From positions 62,001 to 126,000 of the forward strand of contig NZ_JADEWI010000009.1 of assembly GCF_015207705.1 (NCBI RefSeq): a stretch of 64,000 nucleotides of DNA. Direction: 5' to 3'. Shown here one piece after another: positions 39,195 to 47,717 of the stretch. A program made the translations under genes and the position numbers. Every line of letters starts with the position of its first letter. Within the stretch, counting starts at the first letter, position 1. This DNA is from Nostoc sp. LEGE 06077 (GTDB lineage Bacteria; Cyanobacteriota; Cyanobacteriia; Cyanobacteriales; Nostocaceae). Under the pieces are notes generated by a model. That model saw only the letters and a program-made list of their open reading frames with translations. It had not been told where the DNA came from and did not search any database.

Positions 39195-39820
39195 TCAAGC
39201 CGCTAGAATTCTATCCCATCTGGTATAAATATTGAAGCCTATACCCCGTAAAAATCCTACTAAAGTAATACCAAATTCTTGGGCAACAGATACCGCCAAA
39301 CTGCTAAGTACATAAACAGAACACACAATTGGCACTCCAGCCACTAGAGATTTTTACAAAATCTCACAACTAGAACGATCACTTCCCATTACAATCTGAC
39401 GATAAAAAGGTAACTCATCCACTGAGTACGGCGTTACCAATCAACTTATCTAAAGCATTGTGGCGGACAACATCCTCTTACAAGTGCAACATTGCCCCTT
39501 GAGCATCAAATAGCGCCGCAGCGTATAACTCACCTGTTGAAATAAAGATACCTGGTTGCGATCGCAACTGTTGAGATAAGCTGTAAATAACCTCAGACTT
39601 GACTGTTAGGTTAAACCTGTAATCCTAGCTTTACCACAAACTCCAAAAGCACTATTTATGAGTTTAAAAATGCCGTTCCCAAGGCTGTAAATCTGGATTT
39701 AACCCTGGTTTTAGTTGCACATTAAATAAATAATATTGTAACGCTATGCACCATCTACAGATTCATCTGTGCAGTAGCTCATCCTTTGGATATCGCCCCA
39801 CTAACAGCACTCAGCACTTT
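39195..39820 (-). pseudogene. fdhD: Decayed fdhD (formate dehydrogenase sulfurtransferase)
   Basis: Translating the minus strand in all frames yields collinear fragments of FdhD broken by stops and frameshifts: from the N-terminal side (about 39780) MSYCTDESVDGA, NIIYLM, NPDLQPWERHF, INSAFGVCGKARI, then GIFISTGELYAAALFDAQG, EDVVRHNALDKLIGNAVLSG, AGVPIVCSVYVLSSLAV, and finally GITLVGFLRGIGFNIYT before a stop at 39195-39197. CGVCGK, the RHNALDK block and the GFLRG-FN-Y ending are FdhD hallmarks; the first Cys of the CxxC pair reads Phe here. FdhD passes sulfur to the molybdenum cofactor of formate dehydrogenase. The 5' limit is approximate. Confidence 0.8.
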
Positions 39821-39920
39821 GCGATATATATAAGCAATACTATAAAAGTCTGACTAATCAAAAAATGCAAGCAAAAGAGATAAGTATTTATCTCTAAATT
39901 GGCTACGAGGTAATCTTAAA

Positions 39921-40307
39921 ATGCCCAAATGGAAAGTGGTAACAGAATTTTCTTTTAATAGCGCTCACTACATCAAAGATTACGATGGCCCCTGCGGTCG
40001 GATGCATGGACATAATTACCAAGTCCGCATTGAAGCCATCTCCACGCAACTGCATTCTTCACAATATTGTCCACATCCAGTGATGGTGGCTGATTTTAGA
40101 ACTTTACGTTGGGCAAAACAAGATGCCACAAAAGGAGGACTTGACCACTGCATTTTAAATGAAGTTATGCCTCCTGAATATGAGACGACTGCGGAAATGA
40201 TTGCTAAGTACATTTACGATGAAACTAAGAAGCGAGTGCCACCAAATGTACAATTAAAAATTCAGGTTTCAGAAACACCTAATAGTTGGGTAGAGTATGA
40301 AGAATAA
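39921..40307 (+). CDS. queD: 6-carboxytetrahydropterin synthase (QueD/PTPS family)
   Basis: 128 residues. The zinc ligands are in FSFNSAHYI and MHGHNYQV (His, HxH); the catalytic Cys appears in GPCGRMHGHN; DHCILNE and TAEMIAKYIYDE are later family motifs. QueD converts dihydroneopterin triphosphate to 6-carboxytetrahydropterin, the first committed step of preQ0/queuosine synthesis, although some cyanobacterial homologues make pterins. The ATG at 39921 has GAGGTAA about 9 bases upstream. No preQ1 riboswitch was recognised. Confidence 0.92.
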   Translation: MPKWKVVTEFSFNSAHYIKDYDGPCGRMHGHNYQVRIEAISTQLHSSQYCPHPVMVADFRTLRWAKQDATKGGLDHCILNEVMPPEYETTAEMIAKYIYDETKKRVPPNVQLKIQVSETPNSWVEYEE

Positions 40308-40754
40308 TAATTGGTTAATAGGTTAGTACACAATCTTGGTAATTGGGATCAGCCCTTCCCAATGAAACTTGTTTCATCGCCCAGAAGGTAAGAGGGACTA
40401 TTACCTAGCCTCTAGTCTCCAGTCCCTCTTCATCCCTCTTACTGGATAAAACATTATTAGTATTCATCTAATTTTTTAGCTATTTTTGATCATTAAATAC
40501 ATTTTTAAACTATAAATAATTAAGATACTTCTTTGGGTGGATGGCATTTATAAAATATGATGGACATACAGACATAGTATCAGTAACTTTTTATTAACAA
40601 ATAAATGCAATAGTGCATTTCTGAAAGTTCATAAAGTTATAAATCACATTATTAATTTTTTAATAATACTTGTCTCAGCTTGTACATTCATGCCATAAGT
40701 TAAGGCCGAAATTGTGTAATCTAAAAACAGCTAGGCTAATCTCAATGAGGTCTG
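40308..40754. other. Intergenic region
   Basis: 447 AT-rich bases between queD and a small conserved gene. No gene, repeat array or structured leader was recognised. Confidence 0.4.
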
Positions 40755-40970
40755 ATGACTCCTAATATTCTGCGTCAGCTTTGGTCTGTGGTTGAAACCG
40801 CCCAAACCATGACCCTCTTACAGCTGGATGATTCTAGCTTGGTGCAATGGTTAGTAAAACAAACCACAACACAAGTTTTCTTAGATTCCCATGAGATTGA
40901 TTCTCTCGGTGACTATATTCAATCCCGGCTAAGTCTGATTCGTGATATCGCTTATGAGCGACACTACTAA
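40755..40970 (+). CDS. Small conserved cyanobacterial protein (71 aa)
   Basis: 71 residues, wholly helical in prediction (LRQLWSVVETAQTMTLLQLD; EIDSLGDYIQSRLSLIRDIA). A GAGG site lies 5 bases before the ATG. Similar short proteins occur in filamentous cyanobacteria but no function is known to me. It ends just before a heptamer repeat and faces ribD. Confidence 0.7.
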   Translation: MTPNILRQLWSVVETAQTMTLLQLDDSSLVQWLVKQTTTQVFLDSHEIDSLGDYIQSRLSLIRDIAYERHY

Positions 40971-40972
40971 GA

Positions 40973-41023
40973 AGTCAATAGTCAAAACCATTGACCATTG
41001 ACCGTTGACCATTGACTATTGAG
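40973..41023. repeat. Heptameric short tandem repeats (TTGACCA/ATTGACT type)
   Basis: CATTGAC and variants recur about five times (ATTGACCATTGACCGTTGAC ...). Such STRR heptamers mark heterocystous cyanobacteria. Another copy is at 42364-42382. It runs into the end of ribD. Confidence 0.8.
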
Positions 41024-42242
41024 GCAAATAACCTTCCACTAAGCAATCGGAACCAACCACACGCCAACGAACACGTTCTAATGGTAATGCTTCGGTCATG
41101 CTAGTAAAACCTAAATCACCGACAGGTGTAGGCGCATGACTACCGCCAATAATTTTAGGAGCAATAAAAGCCATAACTTTTTGTACGGCTCCTTGAGCGA
41201 TCGCACTTGCAGCTAAATTACCGCCACACTCCCACAAAACACTGCAAAAACCCTGTTCATATAAGTGCATCATTGCGTGTTGGGGTGTCAGCACTGGTAA
41301 TTCCATAACCTCTACGCCGTGTTTAAGCAACGTTTTTTGTAAATCAGGGTTGGCTCCAACTTCAGTTAAAACCAACGTTGGCGCTTCTTGGGTATCCCAC
41401 AAGCGAGCAGTTTCTGGCAAGTTGAGTTGACGACTCATCACCACCCGTAAAGGATTATGCGCCCCCACTTGATGGCTAGTTAAGAAAGGATTATCTTGTC
41501 GGACTGTATTACCACCAACAATGATGGCATCACAAGCCGCCCGTAGTTGATGTACTTCACTGCGGGCGGCTTGATTTGTCACCCAAGCACTATGACCAGC
41601 AGTAGTGGCGATTTTGCCATCTAAAGTCATGGCATATTTCAAAATTCCTAAAGGTTTTTTATAGAGAATGCGATGTACAAACGCTTCATTTAGTTGTTGA
41701 CAGGCTTCAGTTTCTACCCCAACTACCACCTCAACACCAGCCGCACGTAACCGAGCAATTCCACCCCCAGCCACCAAAGGGTTAGGATCAACCATCCCCA
41801 CTACCACCTTAGCCACTCCAGCCTCTATCAACCCTGCCGAACAAGGAGGAGTACGCCCATAGTGGTTGCAAGGTTCGAGGTTAACATAAACTGTAGCCCC
41901 ACGAGCGCCAACGCCTGCTGCTCTCAAAGCAAAAACTTCAGCATGAGGTTCCCCTGCACGAGGATGAAACCCTTCGCCCACAATCTCGCCATCTTTGACT
42001 ACAACCGCCCCCACCAGCGGATTAGGCGAAGTGCGCCCCAACGCACGGCGGGCAAGTTCCAAACACCGCTGCATCATCCGGGAGTCAAAGTCAGTTTCAC
42101 GGCTCATACTGTCCTGGGTTTGTGAATTAGATACCACTGGTGTTGGCGCAACCTCTCCAGAAGAGAATCGCACTATCAACCCATCTTTTTGAGTGTAATT
42201 TAGTGATGTATCTACCTGAGTAACAACTGGGGAATTATCCAT
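41016..42242 (-). CDS. ribD: Riboflavin biosynthesis bifunctional deaminase/reductase RibD
   Basis: 408 residues. An N-terminal cytidine-deaminase-like domain has the zinc motifs HAEVFAL and PCNHYGRTPPC; the C-terminal reductase domain starts near KYAMTLDGKIA. The enzyme carries out the second and third steps from GTP towards riboflavin. The first 45 residues before MSRETDFDSRMMQ are not family-like; an ATG at 42107 preceded by AGGA is a credible alternative start, giving 363 residues. It lies behind mreD on the same strand with 222 bases between, so it is probably separate. Confidence 0.93.
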   Translation of the reverse strand: MDNSPVVTQVDTSLNYTQKDGLIVRFSSGEVAPTPVVSNSQTQDSMSRETDFDSRMMQRCLELARRALGRTSPNPLVGAVVVKDGEIVGEGFHPRAGEPHAEVFALRAAGVGARGATVYVNLEPCNHYGRTPPCSAGLIEAGVAKVVVGMVDPNPLVAGGGIARLRAAGVEVVVGVETEACQQLNEAFVHRILYKKPLGILKYAMTLDGKIATTAGHSAWVTNQAARSEVHQLRAACDAIIVGGNTVRQDNPFLTSHQVGAHNPLRVVMSRQLNLPETARLWDTQEAPTLVLTEVGANPDLQKTLLKHGVEVMELPVLTPQHAMMHLYEQGFCSVLWECGGNLAASAIAQGAVQKVMAFIAPKIIGGSHAPTPVGDLGFTSMTEALPLERVRWRVVGSDCLVEGYLPQ

Positions 42243-42464
42243 AAATTTTGGGCAATATTTTCAATCTTCTGCACGTTACCGACTTGGAATTGATATCTCA
42301 ACAGTAATATCTCCGAGCTACTGTTCGCTGTCGGGGTGCATACTTAAATACTATTGCACCGAAACTATTGACCATTGACATCAACTAAAAAGAGTGAGGA
42401 TTTAGGGACTGTACCCATCATTCCTCACTCCTGAAACTTAAACTCAAAATTATTTCCTCTGTAA

Positions 42465-43079
42465 CTATTGCTCGATTGCTTTGCGCTTTTGCCACCAAAG
42501 ATTTAGGGGATAGTAAACTATAGGGGCCCAAAGACTACTGAGAATGGCTGAGGCTAGGGCAACCCGTTGGTAATAAGCCCAGATGTATTCTACTTTGCGA
42601 TCGCCAGTCAAACTCAACTGCAAACCGAAAATTGATTCTGCCAAAATTGCCATTAAAAAGACAATTAAAGCGATAGAAATAAAGTCTTCCTGAATAAATC
42701 GCTGCTTCTGCACTAATCCAGTCAGCAGTCCTACTAAACCCAAGGTTAAAGCATGAGTCGGGTCTGGTGATGTCATTGCATCTTGAAGTAGCCCTAGAAC
42801 TATACCCGCTACTACTCCTTCCCAAACAGAGCGTTTGACACTCCAAGCCACTACCCAAATTAACAGCCAATTAGGCCCAATGCCCAACAATTCTGTGCCA
42901 GGAAAGCGAGTCGGTAACAGTAGCAAACATAGCAATACAGATCCAACTGTTACAGACAAATCTAACAGTTGAACTACACGCGGATGCCAACGGGCGATCG
43001 GTTTGCGATACGCTTTAGATTTTCGCTCCGCCGCTTTGGGCTTTTTCTGTTTACGACCATTAAATGAAGGTATCTTCAT
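42465..43079 (-). CDS. mreD: Rod-shape determining protein MreD
   Basis: 204 residues from the ATG at 43079; the frame is open to 43178 but that would overlap mreC. A basic N-terminal tail (KQKKPKAAERKSKAYRKP) is followed by five or so membrane helices (LLDLSVTVGSVLLCLLLLP; LALTLGLVGLLTGL-like; ISIALIVFLMAILAESIFG). Its start codon overlaps the mreC stop by one base (TAATG), showing translational coupling. MreD forms the elongasome with MreB, MreC, RodA and PBP2. The long basic tail is larger than in E. coli. Confidence 0.9.
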   Translation of the reverse strand: MKIPSFNGRKQKKPKAAERKSKAYRKPIARWHPRVVQLLDLSVTVGSVLLCLLLLPTRFPGTELLGIGPNWLLIWVVAWSVKRSVWEGVVAGIVLGLLQDAMTSPDPTHALTLGLVGLLTGLVQKQRFIQEDFISIALIVFLMAILAESIFGLQLSLTGDRKVEYIWAYYQRVALASAILSSLWAPIVYYPLNLWWQKRKAIEQ

Positions 43080-43915
43080 TATTTTGATTTTTGCAGTTGT
43101 TGATTTGCCTGTTCTTGCTGTTCCGACTCTGGGTTTTCCTGTTGTTGGTTTGTTGGTTTTGGATAAACAGCAACCCAATCTAATGACCTAATTGGTGGGA
43201 AAAGTTCAACTTTCGCAACTGATGCAGGCAATTTCTTTAAATCTAAAGATTTAATTCTCCCTACTGCCAAACCAGAAGGAAATTTTTGGCTGTAAGTTGA
43301 AGTCGAAACTAAATCTCCCACTTTGACATTCGGAACTTTTTCATAAAATTCCAACACAGCTTCCGCTGAAGAATCGCCCCGCAACACTCCCTTAGCTGAG
43401 GTGCGGCTAATAGTCACACCTACTTGACTTTTGAGATCACTAATCAACAACACACGACTAGTATTTGGGGTGACAGTATCTACTAAACCAACTAATCCAC
43501 CTTCAGCCTTGACAATAAACCCTTCTTGAATGCCAGAATTTGAGCCACGATTGAGAGTAACTTGTTGCCACCAATGATCCGCACTCCGCCCTACTACCCG
43601 CGCTGGTAAGGGACGTGATGCAGCTGGCTCAGTCTGGACATAACCTAATAAGTGTTGTAACTGTTGATTTTGGCTTTCCAGTTCTTGGATGCGCGTTTGC
43701 ATCTCCATAAACTGAGCATCTTTCAGGCGTTCCTCTAAACGTTCTTCGGGAGTTTGCCCAGATTGCAAAATCTGTAAAGGATGCGTCACTACTTGGTAAA
43801 CTTCCAGCAGCATTGCCCCTTGAGTCTGTCGTAATATCCAAGCACCACCTAGTACAAAGGCCAGCGAAGCAATCTGTAATCCTTTGCGACCCCACCAACG
43901 ACGTACAGTAACCAT
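43079..43915 (-). CDS. mreC: Rod-shape determining protein MreC
   Basis: 278 residues. Membrane anchor near 12-28 (LQIASLAFVLGGAWIL), then a coiled coil rich in Gln/Glu (about 55-95, EMQTRIQELESQNQQLQHLL), then the periplasmic beta-domain (ARVVGRSADHWWQQVTLNRGS, IVKAEGGLVGLVDTV, RVLLISDLKSQVGV). The C-terminal tail is Gln-rich (QQQENPESEQQEQANQQ). MreC links MreB to the wall synthases. Second gene of mreBCD. Confidence 0.94.
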   Translation of the reverse strand: MVTVRRWWGRKGLQIASLAFVLGGAWILRQTQGAMLLEVYQVVTHPLQILQSGQTPEERLEERLKDAQFMEMQTRIQELESQNQQLQHLLGYVQTEPAASRPLPARVVGRSADHWWQQVTLNRGSNSGIQEGFIVKAEGGLVGLVDTVTPNTSRVLLISDLKSQVGVTISRTSAKGVLRGDSSAEAVLEFYEKVPNVKVGDLVSTSTYSQKFPSGLAVGRIKSLDLKKLPASVAKVELFPPIRSLDWVAVYPKPTNQQQENPESEQQEQANQQLQKSK

Positions 43916-44008
43916 TTATACCTGTTTCTATATTTTGATAGATATCGGATTCTATTTATATGAAACCCAAATCTAAGGCAAATAGAACCCAATATCCCAT
44001 ATTTTTTC

Positions 44009-45052
44009 CTACATATTTCGAGAACGGGCGCTGAAGACTCTTTCCAACTGTTTAAAGTTCTCTAGTACACGGCCTGTTCCCAGCACCACACAGCAGAGAG
44101 GATCAGCCGCAATGTGAGTCACAATCCCCGTTTCATGACTGATTAGGGTATCTATGCCTTTGAGTAGCGCCCCACCACCAGCCAGCATAATACCACGGTC
44201 AATGATGTCAGATGCTAGTTCTGGCGGTGTTCTTTCTAATGTCCGCTTCACCGCTTCAACAATAATTGATAACGGTTCCATCATACTTTCGCGGATTTCT
44301 GGGCTTTTGATAGTGACAGTTCGCGGTAAACCAGACAGTAAGTGTAAACCTCTAACTTCCATCATGGTTTCATTATCTTCGTTGGTGGGATAGGCAGAAC
44401 CAAGACGAATCTTGATATCTTCCGCAGTCCGTTCACCAATCACCAAGTTATGAACCTTCTTCATATATTGGGTAATAGATTCAGTGAGTTCATCACCCGC
44501 AATGCGGACTGATTCACTGATAACAGTACCCTGGAGACTTAACACAGCAACTTCTGTTGTGCCACCACCAATATCGATAATCATGTTACCAGTGGGTTCG
44601 GCAACTGGTAGCCCGGCCCCAATTGCCGCTGCTACTGGTTCATCGATTAAATATACTTCTCTCGCCCCAGCTTGAACTGCGGCATCCATAACTGCTCGTC
44701 TTTCTACTCCGGTGACACCACTGGGAATCCCAATGACAATCCGAGGTAAAATCAGCGATCGCCCCTCATTAACTCGCTGAATAAAGCTTTTAAGCATTAA
44801 CTCGGCTGTATCAAAATCAGCGATTACACCATCACGCAAGGGACGCAAGGCAATCACGTTTTCCGGTGTGCGACCGAGCATTTTTTTGGCATCTTCACCT
44901 ACTGCCAGCGCCACCTTTTCAATTTGATCGATCGCCACTACAGAAGGTTCTTGCAGTACAATGCCTTTACCAGATACATAAACAAGGGTATTGGCAGTAC
45001 CGAGGTCGATACCCATATCCCATGATGAGCGAAAGTTCCTAAACAGCCCCAC
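44009..45052 (-). CDS. mreB: Actin-like cell shape protein MreB
   Basis: 347 residues from a GTG at 45052. The actin/Hsp70 ATPase motifs are present: phosphate-1 MGIDLGTANTLVYV, connect-1 GVIADFDTAELML, phosphate-2 MIIDIGGGTTEVAV and adenosine GIMLAGGGALLKG. It polymerises under the membrane and directs lateral peptidoglycan growth. First gene of mreBCD; 93 bases before mreC. The GTG start is supported by MGLFRNF homology. It faces ssb divergently. Confidence 0.96.
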   Translation of the reverse strand: MGLFRNFRSSWDMGIDLGTANTLVYVSGKGIVLQEPSVVAIDQIEKVALAVGEDAKKMLGRTPENVIALRPLRDGVIADFDTAELMLKSFIQRVNEGRSLILPRIVIGIPSGVTGVERRAVMDAAVQAGAREVYLIDEPVAAAIGAGLPVAEPTGNMIIDIGGGTTEVAVLSLQGTVISESVRIAGDELTESITQYMKKVHNLVIGERTAEDIKIRLGSAYPTNEDNETMMEVRGLHLLSGLPRTVTIKSPEIRESMMEPLSIIVEAVKRTLERTPPELASDIIDRGIMLAGGGALLKGIDTLISHETGIVTHIAADPLCCVVLGTGRVLENFKQLERVFSARSRNM

Positions 45053-45431
45053 GCTTCTCTACGCCCCCTATTCGCAATACTTTTTGACTATAAAAAAATG
45101 TTAGATTGAATCGTGCTGGATTCTATTACGTTTTTAATCATCAGTCTAGTAAACTTGGCCATTTTTTGATTTAGTTTTGACCATACTGACTAAATTTGAG
45201 ACATTTACGTTTTCGATATTCCCAGCTTAACTCAGTATATCCGTACAGTTTTTTAGTTTTCCCCAAGTAATAGCTCAAATTTATATGGCTTGCAAGGGTG
45301 TTAACTTTTTAACACATTTTTAATGAGAAGGAGTCAGAAAACAGAATTCTGAATTCTTCTTCTGCGAGTTCATAATTGGCTATTATAGGATTCAAGACAA
45401 ATAAGTACGTCAGTACTAAAAGGTAAAGCAC
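45053..45431. promoter_or_regulatory. Divergent mreB-ssb promoter region
   Basis: 379 AT-rich bases. Both genes must start here. No operator was recognised; an AGAATTCTGAATTCTTC direct/inverted run lies at about 45343-45359. Confidence 0.45.
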
Positions 45432-45794
45432 ATGACTATTAATTTAGTCCACCTCATTGGTCGTGTAGGTGGCGACCCAGACATGAAGTATTTTGATTCT
45501 GGTAAGGTTAAGTGTAGATTAACACTGGCAGTTAACAGAAGAACGCGCAATAGTGACGAGCCTGATTGGTTCAACTTAGAACTATGGGGTAAGACGGCCG
45601 AAATTGCTGGTACTTATGTGCGTAAAGGTAAACAAATTGCTGTTAAAGGTTCTCTCAAGTTTGACACCTGGAACGATCGCCAAACAGGAGCCAGCCGTTC
45701 TACACCAGTTATTCTTGTAGAACAGCTAGATTTATTAGGCTCTAAGCAAGATAGCGACGGCAGTATGAACGATATGTCTCCAGAGAATTTTTAA
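45432..45794 (+). CDS. ssb: Single-stranded DNA-binding protein
   Basis: 120 residues, one OB-fold: VHLIGRVGGDPDMKY, KCRLTLAVNRR, DWFNLELWGKTAEIAGTYV, KGKQIAVKGSLKFDTWNDR. The acidic C-terminal tail (DSDGSMNDMSPENF) is short but retains some acidic residues followed by Phe, close to the DDDIPF-type tip that recruits partners. Filamentous cyanobacteria have several Ssb paralogues of this small size. The ATG is preceded by AAAGGTAAAG. Confidence 0.93.
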   Translation: MTINLVHLIGRVGGDPDMKYFDSGKVKCRLTLAVNRRTRNSDEPDWFNLELWGKTAEIAGTYVRKGKQIAVKGSLKFDTWNDRQTGASRSTPVILVEQLDLLGSKQDSDGSMNDMSPENF

Positions 45795-45823
45795 CAAAGA
45801 TGGTTTGGGAAAATGGGGTGTAG

Positions 45824-46030
45824 GGGTGTAAGGGTGTGGGGTATAAGGGTTTTAGATACATACACATACCAGTGCCTCCCCTAGATCCCTATACCCCAAT
45901 ACAGTTCAGATCAGCTTTTTTGTCTTTTACTGTTCCCCGTTCCCTGTTCCCTGTTCTCCACAAGAAAACTTTCTTAACTTAACCGTATTGCCCCATACCA
46001 TTGATTTTCGTTTTTATGCGTAAGTCCTAA
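45824..46030. repeat. Long dispersed repeat, copy 1
   Basis: GGGGTGTAAGGGTGTGGGG, then AAGGGTTTTAGATACATACAC, and at the other end TTGATTTTCGTTTTTATGCG and AAGTCCTAA. The same elements, more closely spaced, occur at 57735-57813. Located between the ends of ssb and the SIMPL gene. Confidence 0.6.
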
Positions 46031-46774
46031 CTAATAACTAATTTGCAACGTCACAGATGCTTCTATTTCCTGTTCGCCTCCAACTACAGGTGTAGAAGCA
46101 TCTTCCGCAACTTTTGCTGCCTGGGCGCGTAAAAATACAGGTGGTGGGGGGGCGCTGGCGTTATTAACTTGAATAGTGACTATTTCTTTAGATTTCAGAC
46201 CTAAAGCACTGAAAACAGCGTCAGCTTGCTGTTGAGCATCTTGAGTTGCTTCTTTTAATGCTACTTGACGAGCAGCAGCGATCGCTTCATCACTCGCAAT
46301 AAAACTGACACCGTTAATTTGCGTTGCCCCAGCTTTCACCGCATCGTCTAACAATGTCCCTGCTTTTTCGGTGGCGATGCGAAAACTCACAGTGTTACTA
46401 GCAGAATAACCCGTAATTCGTTGCACGTTATTGTTGTAACTGTAAACAGGATTGAGGCGAATACCTGTAGTTTCGAGTTTTTCGACATTGCGGCTTTTGA
46501 GCAAAGCAACTACAGCCGATGACCTCTTAGCAGCTTCTTGCTGTACTTCTTGGGCAGTTTTACCTTGAATTTCCACCCCTAAATTCACTAGTGACAAAGT
46601 AGTAGGAACTGATTCCATCCCCCGTCCACTCACCGTCAGAGTCCGCCATAACTTTTCTTTTTCCTGGGCGGATGCGGGTAGCATCAGCGTGACGAATAAC
46701 AGCAAAGCTAAGGGTAGAGATTTCCACAACTTTGCAGCACGAAACTGAGAACCAGACAAAGCGGCTCTAGACAT
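46031..46774 (-). CDS. Secreted SIMPL-domain protein (DUF541)
   Basis: 247 residues from the ATG at 46774, chosen because AGAGGAG lies 9 bases upstream; an upstream ATG at 46837 is less likely. Signal peptide SLPLALLLFVTLMLPASA. The mature part shows LTVSGRGMESVPTTLSLVNL, ITGYSASNTVSFRI and a C-terminal EASVTLQISY, typical of SIMPL. E. coli YggE is a member linked to oxidative stress; the role here is unknown. The C-terminal linker SAPPPPVFLRAQ is proline-rich. It is expressed alone. Confidence 0.9.
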   Translation of the reverse strand: MSRAALSGSQFRAAKLWKSLPLALLLFVTLMLPASAQEKEKLWRTLTVSGRGMESVPTTLSLVNLGVEIQGKTAQEVQQEAAKRSSAVVALLKSRNVEKLETTGIRLNPVYSYNNNVQRITGYSASNTVSFRIATEKAGTLLDDAVKAGATQINGVSFIASDEAIAAARQVALKEATQDAQQQADAVFSALGLKSKEIVTIQVNNASAPPPPVFLRAQAAKVAEDASTPVVGGEQEIEASVTLQISY

Positions 46775-46984
46775 AAACTTGCACTCCTCTGAAAAATATA
46801 TACAGATGCTAATAAGTAAACTGCATCCAGCAATCATTCGTTAACTGTTAAGCATTAATAGTTAACAGTCAGTTCGCTCGATACGATTTGTATGTTCTTA
46901 CTGTGACATTACTGTAGTCAAAAACAGGTATTGTTACATTTTTGGAAACTAAAAAATTACAGCAAAACTTCTGGAGATTGTGTC

Positions 46985-47398
46985 ATGGCGTATTGGCTGC
47001 TGAAAACTGAACCGGATAAATACTCTTACGCGGATTTAGAACGAGATGGTAGTACAGTGTGGGATGGAGTGACAAATGCTCTCGCCCTCAAGCATATTCG
47101 CACAATGCTTCCCGGTGATTTAGCTTGGATTTATCACACTGGCAAAGAACGACAAATCACAGGTTTAGCCGAGATAGTCACTCAGCCTTACCAAGACCCA
47201 GCCCTCAATGATGTCAAGCTAGTAGTTGTCAAGGTGCAAGCAGTCCACCCAGTCACTCAGCCTGTTACCCTAGGCCAAATTAAGCAAGAAGACCAATTTT
47301 CCGGCTTTGATTTATTGCGACTCCCCAGGTTATCTGTTGTCCCTGTCTCAGAAGTTCATTGGCAACACCTCATCAAACTCACAGCCAGCGAAACTTAA
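46985..47398 (+). CDS. EVE-domain protein
   Basis: 137 residues from the ATG at 46985, with GGAG about 9 bases upstream. MAYWLLKTEPDKYSYADLE and GDLAWIYHTGKERQITGLAEI are typical of EVE (PUA-like) proteins. The fold binds modified bases in nucleic acids; in bacteria EVE proteins often accompany restriction or RNA-modification systems, but no such neighbour is seen. Function unknown in cyanobacteria. Confidence 0.9.
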   Translation: MAYWLLKTEPDKYSYADLERDGSTVWDGVTNALALKHIRTMLPGDLAWIYHTGKERQITGLAEIVTQPYQDPALNDVKLVVVKVQAVHPVTQPVTLGQIKQEDQFSGFDLLRLPRLSVVPVSEVHWQHLIKLTASET

Positions 47399-47717
47399 AC
47401 TTACAGCAGGGAATGGGGAACAAGGTTGCAAAACTCTTTGTATATAACTCTGTTCTACAGATTTTTACCTCATTCACCTGCATCTGTTGTAAATACTATG
47501 AGGCGTTGGCAAAAAAGTGTTAATTGAGTATTTTGAACTACGAATTAACGAAGAAAGGTTAAAGATTTAAGTAGATACACGATTATTCTCTGATTTAGGT
47601 AAGTAGCATAATAAGCGCAACTATAATAAAAAATTTTCAGTTGGATTTCCCACAGAGCATTAGCATAATTTGCTCAAAATTCTGGATTAACAAAATACTA
47701 TTGAGTGGAATAGATCA
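47399..47717. other. Intergenic region
   Basis: 319 AT-rich bases between the EVE and 4Fe-4S genes. No feature recognised. Confidence 0.4.

Noticed and set aside
39921-39960. preQ1 riboswitch before queD
   Set aside because: The leader shows no short pseudoknot-like C-rich or A-rich tail typical of preQ1 aptamers.
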